Source: Symbiodinium natans (taxonomy: Eukaryota > Sar > Dinophyceae > Suessiales > Symbiodiniaceae). From it: a DNA stretch of 40,000 nt. Under the pieces are notes generated by a model that saw only the letters and a list, made by a program, of their open reading frames with translations, searched no databases and was not told the DNA's origin. Position 1 is the first letter of the stretch. Each line of letters starts with the position of its first letter. The stretch lies in the NCBI GenBank assembly GCA_905221605.1, contig CAJNDS010002230.1:1-40000 (forward strand). Reading direction: 5' to 3'. This document shows positions 20,001-29,072 of this stretch, one piece after another. A program made the translations under genes and the position numbers.

Positions 20001-22990
20001 TAGGGTTTAGGGTTTAGGGTTTAGGGTTTAGGGTTTAGGGGGTTTAGGGTTTAGGGTTTAGGGAGTTCAGGGTTTAGGGAGTTTAGGGGGTTTAGGGGTT
20101 TAGGGTGTAACGGACGCTGGGTTGGCTGACTATCCGGCTCCTCGAAGAGCTTAATCGTAACCAAGCAATGCTTCTTCATGAGTCGGCTCCCCAAACCCTG
20201 ATATCTCAGAGGGTTCATGTAATCACTCCGCACAAACGAAGCGGCTTCTCTAAATCCTAACTCCTGAATCCTCAATCCTAAACCCTGCATCCTGAGCCCT
20301 AAACCCTAAATCCCAAACCCCCCAAACCCTGCTCGGACACTCAGGCAAAGGAGATGCACCATGGCTGTGAGGAGCGTAGGGCGAGGGAACATGCCAGCCA
20401 TCTTCCTGAATTAGTTAGGGCTTCTAAACCCTAAACCCTAAACTCTAAACCCTAAACCCCAAACCCTAAACCCTAAACCCCCATGGGGCCTCTGCCCTGC
20501 ACCGGATCCAGCACCGCAAAGCTGTAATCCGTGGCCGCGACTTCGGTCATCCCTGTGAAGTCGAGCCCCGTGCAATCGCCTCGAATTGCCGTTCGTTAGT
20601 TCGCTTAGTATTCTTCATTGGTATTTCTGATTCGTTATGACTAGTACCACAGGATTTCAATTTCTGTCGTTGTTGCCCGTACGAGTAACACTTTGTTCTT
20701 ATCTCTGTTAGTCGCCGCGTGTAGCATTGGCGTGATTCGCCTTGTGTTGTTCCGTATTGGAATTTATGGGTACGCTGCCCCCCACTTGTCAATATCCTTG
20801 TTGCCTCACCGCATACTTGAGGCGCTGAGGGTTTGTGGGTCATCTGCCTTTCGTTGTTGTCATAAGTTCGTGGGTGATGTAACACGCAGTGGGTTGGAAG
20901 AGTTGAAGCGCGTTTTGTGTTTCGTGTGTCCAGTCCTTGTTGCCTTGTCCTTGTAGCCACTCTAAAATCCCGTAACAGTCCCTGAACCAGACCCTAAACC
21001 CTAAACCCTTATAAACCCTAAACTCTAAACCTTAAACCCTAAACCCTAAACCCTAAACCCTTATAAACCCTAAACTCTAAGCCTAAACCCTAAGGGTTTA
21101 GGTCGTTACCGTAGTGGCTCCACAAGTCGACTGCGTCTGGATCATCGGATGTGCACGATGTCTTGCATAAACCCTAAACCCTAAACCCTAAACCCCAAAC
21201 CCTAAACCCTACACCCTAAACCCCAAACCCTAAACCCTAAACCCCAAAATAGGGGAACCCCGCATATCATATAATATACCCCTAAAAACTAGAACCCTTG
21301 TTATAGGAACCCCCCCCCCCAAACAAAAATAACAAATGAATAACAATAAATAACAAAGGACCCTATTTTCAGAACCCCACCCCCATCTGTCTTGGTAGCC
21401 CAGAAGTACCCATATGCATTTTCTTGGTTCTCAAGGTTCCCTCAATAAAACGAAAATAGTACCCTTGTTATAACATGGACCAAACGGAGTGCCCCCCAAA
21501 CCCTAAACCCTAGACCCTGAACCCTAGACCCCTAAACCCTAAACCCTAAACCCTAAACCCTAAATGGAGTGCGCAACATGGCCTCCAGAGTTGGCGTTTC
21601 CCCAGCAGGCGCCGCCCGTCGTGCCGAGCGCGAGGAAGGCGTCGGCGTTGGCTTTCACCTGACGGATGGATCCCCTAACCCGTAAACCCTAAACCCCCCT
21701 AAACCCTAAACCCTAAACCCTGAACCCTAAACCCTAAACCCTAAGCCCTGAACCCTAAACCTTAAACCCTAAACCCTAAACCCTTTACCCCTAAAACCCT
21801 AAACCCCTAAACCCCTAAACCCCTAAACCCCAAACCCCTAAACCCCCAAAACCCTAAACCCTAAACCCTGAATGGCTAAACTGCACAACCCCTAAACCCT
21901 TGCACCCTGCGGCCGCCTGCTGGACGTTGGAGAAGTCCACCGAACTGCAGTTGCCACCCAAGCGATTGTCGCCCCAACATGCTCCTTGGTAGCCCAGCAA
22001 CCATCTTACCCTAAACCCTACACCCTAGCCCTAAACCCTAAACCTTAAACCCTAAACCCTAAACCCTAAAGCCTAAACCCTAAACCCTAAACCATTAAAG
22101 TAAGGGCACCCTTTTTTGGGTTGGTTACTTTATAAGGGAACCCAGAACCCAAAAAAAAGGAGCAAAGGGGTACCACTGGGCTCCCGAGGCTCCCTTGCCG
22201 GTCAGAACATTCACCAGGGCAAAGGCATAGTCGTTGGACACCACCTGGCTGCAGAAGAGAAGAGGGTTTAGGGTTTAGGGTTTAGGGTTTAGGGTTTAGG
22301 GTTTAGGGTTTAGGGTTTAGGGTTTAGGGTTTAGGGTTTAGGGTTTAGGGTTTAGGGTTTATGGTTAGGGTTTAGGGTTTAGGGTTTAGGGTTTAGGGTT
22401 TAGGGTTTAGGGTTTAGGGTTTAGGGTTTAGGGTTTAGGGTTTAGGGTTTAGGGTTTAGGGTTTAGGGTTTAGGGTTTAGGGTTTAGGGTTTAGGGTTTA
22501 GGTTTTAGGGGTTAGGGTTTAGGGTTTAGGGTTTAGGGTTTAGGGTTTAGGGTTTAGGGTTTAGGGTTTAGGGTTTAGGGTTTAGGGTTTAGGGTTTAGG
22601 GTTTAGGGTAAGATGGTGAAGAGTCCAGCTCAGCCTTTTCCGAGTAGGGGATAGGATTAGGGGGACCCTTGGGGATATGGGGACCCTCTGAATAAGGTAC
22701 CTGTTGAAGAGAGCCAGAAGAGGGTTCAGAAGGGTCCCCTTTAAGGGTCCCCCTTATCCTACCTAGAGGGGCTGTCGTGTTCCACGCCCGTTGGAAAGTT
22801 GCGAAAACCCCGCGGACATCTGATTTCTGCATTTTATTCCTTTGGAACTAACTTGAAAGCACGCTTCTGCTGAGGCCCTGACGAGCTACAGCCCCCCCCC
22901 CCCCGCCCTCACTGCGAAAATTTCCGCCTGGAAGTTGCTGGCTACTGCCACAACCAGGACCAAGAGGACCAAGCTCAGAAGATGGGCCAT
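14038..22990 (-). CDS. Secreted RCC1-like repeat protein with Thr-rich tail
   Basis: Exon 1 (22990-22913) encodes a classic signal peptide (MAHLLSLVLLVLVVAVAS, then NFQ) and ends at GTGAGG. Exons matching one repeat pattern follow. The pattern is V.A....AFaAL....G...CWG....GGDCS.VdF.G.T, about 33-36 residues per repeat, with about ten WG/FG motifs. Models: 22248-22193, 21984-21917, 21658-21583, 20579-20496, 19715-19653, 19027-18975 (3' end uncertain), 18396-18307, 17852-17771, 17590-17494, 17016-16959, 16674-16579, 15935-15830, 15555-15479, 14806-14760, 14614-14038. Phases agree at every junction from 22248 to the stop, giving 542 codons after the signal exon. Acceptors are AG|G except the first; donors are mostly GC, some GT, one GA. 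An exon between exon 1 and 22248 is likely (perhaps near 22828-22780) but unresolved. The last exon ends in Thr-rich repeats and a TGA at 14040. RCC1-type repeats form beta-propellers used in binding; the ligand here is unknown. Confidence 0.7.
14165..14480 (-). repeat. In-frame 57-bp minisatellite, Thr-rich
   Basis: Five copies of a 57-bp unit encode a 19-residue repeat (TATATSTVTGTTLTTTTVI on the minus strand) inside the last exon of the RCC1-like gene. The unit length is a multiple of three, so copy changes keep the frame. Such Thr-rich stretches are likely extended linkers open to O-glycosylation; that is an inference from composition. Confidence 0.85.
14615..14755 (-). mobile_element. 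Introner, family B, with telomeric insertion
   Basis: TSD GCAC at 14611-14614 and 14756-14759. On the minus strand the intron runs from the duplicated GTGC (donor GT) to the element's CTAG end. Removing 14759-14615 joins GGA GA and G TGC AGC to give the repeat motif GFGGECSGDLTGF in frame. Between the conserved ATGCTGCCC and CACTATGACAAAG parts (about 14692-14741) a CCCTAAA-type tract is inserted. Confidence 0.85.
14863..15168 (+). repeat. TTTAGGG array inside an intron
   Basis: More than 40 units with two irregular ones. It lies between the exons 15555-15479 and 14806-14760 of the RCC1-like gene, so it forms almost half of that intron. Confidence 0.95.
15315..15420 (+). repeat. CTTAGGGA-type short repeats
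   Basis: GGGAACCTTA, GGGAAGCTTA and GGGAGCCTTA units recur here within an intron. They are distinct from, but related in composition to, the telomere heptamer. Confidence 0.6.
15751..15780 (-). repeat. Short CCCTAAA tract
   Basis: Two to three units within the intron between exons 15935-15830 and 15555-15479. Confidence 0.7.
15965..16255. repeat. Two opposed telomere-type tracts in one intron
   Basis: TTTAGGG with TTTGGGG and TTTCGGG units at 15965-16098, then CCCTAAA at 16213-16255. Both are within the 16578-15936 intron of the RCC1-like gene; the rest of that intron (16256-16578) is unique sequence. Confidence 0.92.
16763..16857. mobile_element. 95-bp foldback element
   Basis: GGATGTTCCCCCTT at the left pairs with AAGGGGGGAACATCC at the right, and TAGCAGTCCTTA pairs with TAAGGACTGTTA, giving arms of about 35 bp. 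The loop contains CTAGTATAAT-type sequence. It sits in the intron 16958-16675 of the RCC1-like gene. No related copy was seen in the window. Confidence 0.8.
16868..16945 (-). repeat. CCCTAAA tract ending near an exon
   Basis: About 10 units that end roughly 14 bp from the 3' end of exon 17016-16959 in transcript sense, right after its GC donor region. Confidence 0.92.
17313..17350 (+). repeat. (CT)n microsatellite
   Basis: TCTCTCTC tract with a few CG interruptions inside the intron 17493-17017, one of the few introns of this gene without a telomere-type tract. Confidence 0.9.
17646..17710 (-). repeat. Degenerate CCCTAAA tract
   Basis: About nine units, several mutated (CCATAAA, CCCTACG, CCCCAAA), in the intron between exons 17852-17771 and 17590-17494. 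Confidence 0.85.
18864..19626 (+). repeat. TTTAGGG arrays in two introns
   Basis: 18864-18918 (degenerate) lies before exon 18396-18307. 19103-19245 and 19402-19626 lie in the intron between exons 19715-19653 and 19027-18975. Unit errors include GTCCAGG and TTTAGGA. Confidence 0.95.
19739..20105 (+). repeat. TTTAGGG / TTTAGGGG array
   Basis: Starts with TTTAGGG, switches to a long homogeneous TTTAGGGG block (about 19795-20000), then back to TTTAGGG. Intronic in the RCC1-like gene (20495-19716). Confidence 0.95.
20275..20481 (-). repeat. Two CCCTAAA tracts
   Basis: 20275-20330 and 20428-20481, with CCCAAAC and CCTAAAT variants, in the same intron as the opposed array at 19739. Confidence 0.88.
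20590..20956. other. T/G-skewed intronic stretch
   Basis: A 370-bp segment free of telomere units with strong T and G bias on the plus strand. It stays open for 137 codons on the minus strand, ending with the exon at 20579. That peptide is Lys/Arg/Thr/Gln-rich with no motif I recognise, so I treat it as intron. Confidence 0.35.
20990..21247 (-). repeat. CCCTAAA tracts
   Basis: 20990-21096 and 21168-21247, including a directly repeated CCCTTATAAACCCTAAACTC block at about 21005 and 21058. Confidence 0.9.
21399..21420 (+). mobile_element. Introner family A end fragment
   Basis: CTTGGTAGCCCAGAAGTACC matches the family A terminal repeat, but no matching far end is found. Nearby GAACCCTTGTTATA and GTACCCTTGTTATA are a short direct repeat. 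Confidence 0.4.
21495..21900 (-). repeat. CCCTAAA and CCCCTAAA tracts
   Basis: 21495-21565 and 21673-21900, on either side of exon 21658-21583. The second changes to the octamer CCCCTAAA near 21785-21850. Confidence 0.92.
21985..22188 (-). mobile_element. Introner, family A, with telomeric insertion
   Basis: TSD GCTC at 21981-21984 and 22189-22192. Read on the minus strand the intron begins at the duplicated GAGC and ends CTACCAAG. Removing 22192-21985 joins GGC AAG G to GA GCA TGT TGG, giving TGKGACWGDN within one RCC1-like repeat. A CCCTAAA tract (about 22008-22092) is inserted where other copies read TTACAGTAAGGG. Confidence 0.85.
22264..22608 (+). repeat. TTTAGGG array
   Basis: About 48 units. 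Next to it the transcript-sense sequence TTCTCTTCTGCAG forms a normal polypyrimidine acceptor for the exon starting at 22248. Confidence 0.95.
22639..22777. mobile_element. TIR element, family D copy 1
   Basis: Left GTAGGGGATAGGATTAGGGG and right CCCCCTTATCCTAC form inverted ends. The interior has CCTGTTGAAGAGAGCCAGAA and then GAGGGTT. A second copy is at 39547-39681. On the minus strand it begins GTAGGATAAGG directly after a CTAG, so it could supply a GT donor. Confidence 0.75.
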
Positions 22991-23109
22991 GCAACGAAAG
23001 AATCCCGAGACGGCAAACACAGGAAACACCCTGAGCGGTGAGCAGTTCTCTGACTGCTCAAGGCTTGGCGTACAAACGGCTACAGGGAGAACACCCTGCG
23101 AGTTCTCGA

Positions 23110-23243
23110 GGGTTTAGGGTTTAGGGTTTAGGGTTTAGGGTTTAGGGTTTAGGGTTTAGGGTTTAGGGTTTAGGGTTTAGGGTTTAGGGTTTAGGGTTTG
23201 GGGTTTGGGGCTTAGGGTTTGGGGTTTGGGGTTTGGGGTTTGG
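23110..23243 (+). repeat. TTTAGGG array
   Basis: About 12 TTTAGGG units followed by TTTGGGG units. It lies upstream of the signal-peptide exon at 22990, so it is in the 5' flank or leader of the RCC1-like gene. Confidence 0.92.
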
Positions 23244-23290
23244 AGTCGACTTTCACAACTTGCATGGGAGGAATGCCGTGACACTGGCCT

Positions 23291-23498
23291 CGTGGTAGCC
23301 CAGCAACCATCTTAGAATAAGGGCACCCTTTTTTGGCCTAAGCCTTAAGCCCTAAGCCCGAAGCCCGAAACCCTAAACCCTAAACCCTAAACCCTAAACC
23401 CTAAACCATTACAGCAAGGGCACCCTTTTTTGGGTTGGTTACAAAATAAGGGAACCCAGAACCACAAAACGGGTAAAGGGTACCACTGGGCTACCAAG
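23291..23498 (-). mobile_element. Introner family A copy with telomeric insertion and internal duplication
   Basis: Family A ends GTGGTAGCCCAGCAACC and CTGGGCTACCAAG enclose a CCCTAAA tract (about 23338-23407). The tract is bordered on both sides by the same element segment, AAGGGCACCCTTTTTTGG, at about 23321 and 23415. Flanks GCCT and GGCT are not identical. It is not shown to be spliced. Confidence 0.75.
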
Positions 23499-23507
23499 GG
23501 CTGGTTA

Positions 23508-23640
23508 CTTGTGGGCTTTTGTTCTCTACGCTGTCGCTCGTTGAGGCATCCTTCTTTTCTGGGGTCTATGCAGGGAATGGCAAAGAAAACAATGAGTACG
23601 GTGTGGCAAAAACTAGTCGCTGCGCGGGCCACTTGTCACG
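23508..23640 (-). CDS. Possible exon, hydrophobic then charged
   Basis: An open stretch reads TSFCHTVLIVFFAIPC and then DPRKEGCLNERQRR just upstream of the family A element. There is no in-frame ATG at a sensible place and no family match. It may be the last exon of a further upstream gene. Confidence 0.2.
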
Positions 23641-23963
23641 TCGCGTCAGAAGTTCCCATCCTAGACCCTAAACCCCTTTGGCATTCTTGGAGGTTTTGCA
23701 TGCTTTGGTGGGGGGCGAAGGGCCCCAGAACAGGATGACATCAGTTAAAGACTTGTCCTACTTATACAACCACCGTTCGTTATAAACGTCAACGTGAACA
23801 TCCCAGCCCGACATCCAAGCCCCAGTTATATCTAACCTGAAGATCCAAGTAGGGACCACCCCCTAAACCCTAATCCTGCTTCCGAGTCATCCTAAAGACA
23901 TCCTCCGGACTGCAACCAGCTTCTCACGCGGCTTTTGCGTCGGGCTTCGGGTTCAGGTTGCAC

Positions 23964-24150
23964 CGGGTTTAGGGTTTTGGGTTTAGGGCTTAGGGTTTTG
24001 GGTTTAGGGTTTAGGGCTTAGGGCTTAGGGCTTAGGGCTTAGGGCTTAGGGCTTAAGGTTTAGGGTTTAGGGTTTAGGGTTTAAGGTTTAGGGTTTAGGG
24101 TTTAGGGCTTAGGGCTTAGGGCTTAGGGTTTAGGGTTTAGGCTTTGGGGT
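23964..24150 (+). repeat. TTTAGGG / CTTAGGG array
   Basis: Homogeneous CTTAGGG blocks (six and three units) alternate with TTTAGGG blocks. Confidence 0.9.
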
Positions 24151-24237
24151 GTGCCTTTCTTGGTAGCCTTCGTAGCAAAACAGATGGCTTCCATGCGGGC
24201 CAACAGTGGAGCTTCGGCAGTGGAAGATATGGCCAGT

Positions 24238-24300
24238 CCTCAAAATGATGGTCCTGTTTTGGGTACCCTAAATATTATATAGGGGTCGCCTTTGATAGTT
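24238..24300 (+). mobile_element. Fragment of element found in PARP intron 3
   Basis: CAAAATGATGGTCC and TTTTGGGTACCCTAAATATT match, in order, parts of the element at 33856-33959. The other end is not recognisable. Confidence 0.5.
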
Positions 24301-24599
24301 CTCCCGAGGGGGACTAAAATTTGTAAAGACGCGACCAAATGGCAACTGATGCACTGTAAATGCAACCCTAAACCCTAAACCCTGAACTCCCTAAACCCTG
24401 GATACATGCCACCCTCGCACGCCGCAGACAAGTCCGAGGCTGCCAACGCTATGCAATTAAAGGTGTCAGGCCTGTCGGGGTCAAGGTTTTCAGGTGTTCC
24501 GGATGGGGGATTCGGGAGTATTCCCATTCGATTGGGGAGTCTGGAGAGCAGGAACGTTCATGCGATGGGGACTGACTGAAAAAATTGGGCATGAGCTCC

Positions 24600-25635
24600 C
24601 CATGCAGAAAGTATTTCGGTGGGGGGGCCCCACACCCTAAACCCTATATAAGCCGTAGACCCTAAACCCGCCCCAAACTCCCCAAACCCTATGATAAGCC
24701 CTTAACTCCAAACCCTAGTATAAGCCCTAGAACTACAATCCCTATACATTACGCGTACAAGGAAGAATGTTTTTTGTTTTTTTTGGCGGGGGGATTATGA
24801 GGCATACGCGGTTTAGGGCGGCCCCCCGAAACCCTAAACCCGACAAAACCCTACAAACCTTATAAACCCTGTAAAGCCCAATCAGCCTATAAAGCCCATT
24901 AAGCCTATAAGCCTACAAGCCTATAAGCCCCATTCATGCTAAGGCCTAAAAACCTATTAACCCTTTCAACCCTGTCAAGCACAGCCTCACGCTGGCTCTG
25001 TCGGTCCACCCGGCAGTACAGAGTGGCACGGATGAGTCTCCTGCGGGAGAGGAATGAATCGAGAGTTGCCGGAAACCAGAGCTTTGGGGTTGAGGGTTTA
25101 GGGGTTTACAATAAGGGGGTTTAGGGTTTAGGGTTTGAGAGTGTGATGCCACGGACGGCATGACTTGTTGATGGGTTTGTTGCTTTTCTTGGGTTTTTTG
25201 TCTGACACACTTCACCGCTCAACTAGGGTTTCGGGGGCGGGGGGGGGGGGGGGGTGTATTCAAGAATTCCCGGCTTAGGGGAAGATTAACCCTTCCGAGG
25301 CTCTGCAACGTGGATTGAGCTTGGGAGATCAACTAGACCGAGGAGTAACCTAGGAATGAAAAGGGTGCCCTTTTTGGTTTTATGGGATTATCAGAGAACC
25401 CCACCCAAAAAGCCTGCCTACTCCGGGTCCTAGTCCAGTTGTAAGGTTTAAGGTGGGGTTTGGGGCTTCGGGTGTGTCCCCTAGACACCTACACCCCCTT
25501 TTGTTGCTTTGCAATACCGGGAAAGTCCGAGAAGGTGCTCGAAACGCGGGGTTGTTCAGTGTGCTACAGAAGCCCAAATTATTACCCATACTATCCCCTT
25601 ACCAAAACTCACCAAATACACTGAGTGCAAGGAGT
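24600..25635. other. Degenerate repeats, no gene recognised
   Basis: Scattered decayed CCCTAAA units, AAGCCTATA-type short repeats at 24885-24930, a short TTTAGGG tract at 25090-25135 and a poly-G run of about 17 at 25236-25253. Open frames here carry no motif. Confidence 0.5.
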
Positions 25636-25705
25636 TCAACGCTAAACCCTGAACCCTAAACCCCCAACCCCAACCCTAAACCCTAAACCCTAAACCCTAA
25701 ACCCC
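25636..25705 (-). repeat. CCCTAAA tract
   Basis: About eight units with CCCTGAA and CCCCAAC variants. Confidence 0.9.
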
Positions 25706-26270
25706 ACCTACAAGCTGCTCAACATACCCTCGGCGGGTCGACGCGACGCAGGTTTTGTGCTCTTGAAAGCTGGTGGATCATAGGATCTGAGGGCTTTTGC
25801 CGGGGGGGCCCGAGCCCAAAAAAAATGCTATCAGGCCGCCCTCAATCGCATTCAAAGGAGCGTTGGGGCATGAGGGCTGGGGCATGCACGTCACATGCAA
25901 CTTCAGGAAAATCATCTTGCAAGCTCATGAATGGCCTAGACATCTTCGCGACAGGGGATGAAGGTTGAGTTGGGAGCAGTAGCACAGGGTCAGTACATTA
26001 CATCGTGACATGTGTAAACCAGATAGCCAGAACATGCGCAGCCTAGGTCCTTGGAACATGTTGTTCCTGATACACTTCCTCGGACGGCTTTCAGGACGAA
26101 TGAGGTTTGTCAGGGAGGCATTCATGGCAGCTAAAGTGGATACAAAAGCACCTTGTTCCTTCATTCCCTGGGAAAAAACAAAATCTGACCCTACATGCGA
26201 AACCGAATTTTTCTGGCCAGGCGTCTGGCAGGACTTGGGCCGGGTTTGGGTACCCGAAAACCTAAACCCG
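25706..26270. other. Unique sequence, no gene recognised
   Basis: An 88-codon plus frame (26010-26276) and a 79-codon minus frame overlap here; neither shows a domain. Confidence 0.35.
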
Positions 26271-26784
26271 CTCTAACTCGCAAACCCTGAAACCAAGCCA
26301 CAGCCACACCACAGGAGTGGGAGGAGGGACAACTCTATGCCCCAAAACCCTACAACCCTCGCCATAAAACCAACCCACAACCACTGAGGGAGATGCTTCA
26401 AGTGTGAAGGGATGGGGGGCTCCCAAACAATACAAATGGGGGAGGGGGGGGGAAGGGGGGTGGTATTACAGCACTCCCCCCCCCCCCTACCCAACCTCCT
26501 AGCCCAAAACCCTCACACAAACCTATACCCTACACCCTAAACCCGAAAACCCGCCATGACAGCCCAAACAAAGCCTTAAACACCGAAAACCCTAGGCAAA
26601 ACCCGCAAAGCCTTGAAACCCCTAATCCCGAACCTTAAACCCTAACCCGACAACTCCAAACCCAAAACCCTAAACCTAAAAAACCCTAAACCTAAAAATC
26701 CCTAAACGCGAACCCTAAACCCCTAAACCCCTCGATGAACCCCAAATCCCAAAACCCTAAACCTTAAACCCCCGCCGCCCCTCC
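26271..26784 (-). repeat. Heavily decayed CCCTAAA sequence
   Basis: Roughly 500 bp in which CCCTAAA-like words are frequent but rarely in register (CCCGAAAA, CCTACAA and similar), plus a poly-C run at 26476-26487. It looks like an old array that has mutated. Confidence 0.7.
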
Positions 26785-26983
26785 CTAGTTCATAGTTGGG
26801 AAAGCATGAAGAATCGGAATGTCTATCCCTTATTTTAGGTTTAGGGTTTAGGGCTTAGGGTTTAGGGTTTAGGGTTTAGGCTTTAGGGTTTCGGGTTTAG
26901 GGTTTAGGGCTAAGGGTTTAGGGTTTAGGGTTATTGAGTTTAAGTACCCTGAAAATCCAAAACGCTGCCCCACGATGACAAAG
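26785..26983 (-). mobile_element. Introner-like element, family B, with telomeric insertion
   Basis: TSD CTCC at 26781-26784 and 26984-26987. Element ends CTAGTTCATAG and GATGACAAAG match the copies at 1885 and 14615. A TTTAGGG-type tract (about 26836-26932) splits the conserved CTTATT|GAGTTTAAGTACCC. Confidence 0.8.
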
Positions 26984-27085
26984 CTCCCCCCCATCAGGAG
27001 TGAGTTTCACAGACTCTAGTTCTTAGGTCAATTGGAAGTACGGGGTCTTGTTTTTCATTTTTGCGGCGGCTTATGGTTTCCTAAA

Positions 27086-27476
27086 CCCTAAACCCTAAAC
27101 CCTAAACCCTGGACCCTGGACCTCAAGCCTTACGGTTCCTTCTGGAGGCCCACCGGAGCGGCAAATTGACAGTGAATGATGGAGCTTACGTCCGTCAGAT
27201 GCGATCGTTCAGGGTTTGGGGTTTATGGTTTAGGGTTTAGGGTCTAGGGTTTAGGGTTTAGGGTTTAGGGTTTAGGGCTTAGAGCTTAGGGTTTAGGGTT
27301 TAGGGTTTAGGGTGTTCGCAAGTGGTGATAGCAAGCTAGTCCGCATGGATCGATAAACAAACCAACGACGCAAACCAACCCTGACAGACTCCCTAATGCG
27401 CCTCCCCTAAACCTAAACCCTAAACCCTAAACTCTAAACCCTAAACCCTAAGCCGTAAACCCTAAACCCTAAACCC
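27086..27476. repeat. Three short opposed tracts
   Basis: CCCTAAA at 27086-27118, TTTAGGG at 27210-27313, CCCTAAA at 27411-27476, with unique DNA between. Confidence 0.9.
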
Positions 27477-27682
27477 AAGAATGCCCAGCATCCTCGAACC
27501 CCGCCTTCCACCCAAACAAAATAAAAACCCCTTCGGATAAAAACGCCCCTAAGCCCTAGTAGGGTTTTGGGTTTGTAGGTTTAGAGCTTAGGGTCTTCTA
27601 GGGTTTCGGGCTTATAGGGCTTATGGGGTTCATAGGGCTTGTAGGGTGTTTTTGTGTTGCAAGGGTTTTTTCGGGCTTTCGG

Positions 27683-28010
27683 GTTTAGGGTTTAGGGTTT
27701 AGGGTTTAGGGTTTAGGGTTTAGGGTTTAGGGTTTAGGGTTTAGGGTTTAGGGTTTAGGGTTTAGGTACCTTGAATCCTCCGGCCCTGGTGCCTGCAGTA
27801 AGCAGGCCAGGGGGCGCCATGGAAGTGGCCCTTCCCGGCCGCATCTCCATTTTAGGGTTTAGGGTTTAGGGTTTTCGGGTTTCGGGTTTAGGGTTTAGGG
27901 TTTCGGGTTTAGGGTTTCGGGTTTAGGGTTTAGGGTTTAGGGCTTAGGGAGGCTCAGGGAGGCTGAGGGAGGCTTAGGGAGGCTTAGGGCGGCTTAGGGC
28001 CTGGGGGTCG
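27683..28010 (+). repeat. TTTAGGG tracts and GGGAGGCTTA repeats
   Basis: 27683-27768 TTTAGGG, 27850-27946 TTTAGGG with TTTCGGG, then five or six GGGAGGCT(T/C/G)A units to 28000. Confidence 0.9.
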
Positions 28011-28299
28011 AGGGTATTTTGGGGATGTTCTGGGAGAGTAGAATCTTCCCTGGTTCAGGGATGTTGGAGTTTGTGGGGTTTAAGTTGGCTTTGGAAGTTT
28101 CCTTGGGTGGTTTCGGGGGGTTCACATGGACGGCTTGATCTGCAAACGCCTGCAAGCGCAACACTCAAAAAAAAGCGGGCAAAGCTAGTGACGGGCCTAA
28201 GGGGGGCCCTCTCAAAGTCAGAGCCCTCGAAGCTCCCAACATCCCCCCCCCCCTGCATGACCTGTAAGTGGTTTGCAGTTTTACCATGTCACTTACCCA

Positions 28300-28395
28300 C
28301 ACCGCAAACATAAAGACATCAAGTCATCGGATAGCCCGGTAGGAGTCCAGAATTTGGGGTTTTTGGTACCAAAATCACCCAGCATGATCACGTTC
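28300..28395 (-). CDS. Possible exon with GDF motif
   Basis: After TTTTCAG at about 28403 the minus strand reads LLNVIMLGDFGTKNPKFW. The VIMLGDF part recalls the GDFN motif of endonuclease/exonuclease/phosphatase enzymes, but only one motif is present and the Asn is replaced by Gly. Weak. Confidence 0.22.
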
Positions 28396-28615
28396 AACAG
28401 CTGAAAAGCTGGAAAGGTTGACCCCGAAAAGTTTCATCAAGGGTTGAGGCTTGCGGCTTCTCGGATGTAAGGCAAATTCCTGCACATTGTCAGACGTGGC
28501 ACGTGCCCCCCGAAACCCCCAAAAGCTCCGCAGCTGTTTCACCCTGCAGTGCGCGGACGGCACTTAAGGCCACGGATGATGGTACTGGGCCACTGGCGCG
28601 GCCTTCTAACTATGA

Positions 28616-28775
28616 GGGTTTAGGGTTTAATTAGGGTTTAGGGTTTAGGGTTTAGGGTTTAGGGTTTAGGGTTTAGGGTTTAGGGTTTAGGGTTTAGGGT
28701 TTAGGGTTTAGGGTTTAGGGTTTAGGGTTTAGGGTTTAGGGTTTAGGGTTTAGGGTTTAGGGTTTAGGGTTTAGG
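28616..28775 (+). repeat. TTTAGGG array
   Basis: About 22 units, first one broken by AATTAGGG. It lies downstream of the stop codon of the F-box/SUKH gene. Confidence 0.95.
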
Positions 28776-29072
28776 GGATTATGGCATGCGCCTGCGGCCG
28801 CGCACGACGCAGCTGAGGGGAAGAGCATCAAGCTCGTGGACCTAGGCCAGCACAACACTCGCAACGCCTAGGCCCTTGGCAGAAACACAGGGCAAATCGT
28901 GCAAGCATCCTTGTTTCCCTCTCTCGCTCGCTTTCTCTGCGCTCTGTGCCGCGGCACGGCAGCACTCCCGTCCACAAGAACCATCTCAGCTCCATCCATG
29001 ACATGGCACACATGCCAAAGCTGTCAAAATCTGTACAAGATGAAGATTTCTGGGCAGCCGGGGCCTCGGCAC

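Noticed and set aside
20547-20960. 137-codon minus frame upstream of exon 20579
   Set aside because: Skewed composition, no motif, and a phase-matched acceptor at 20580 explains the exon without it.
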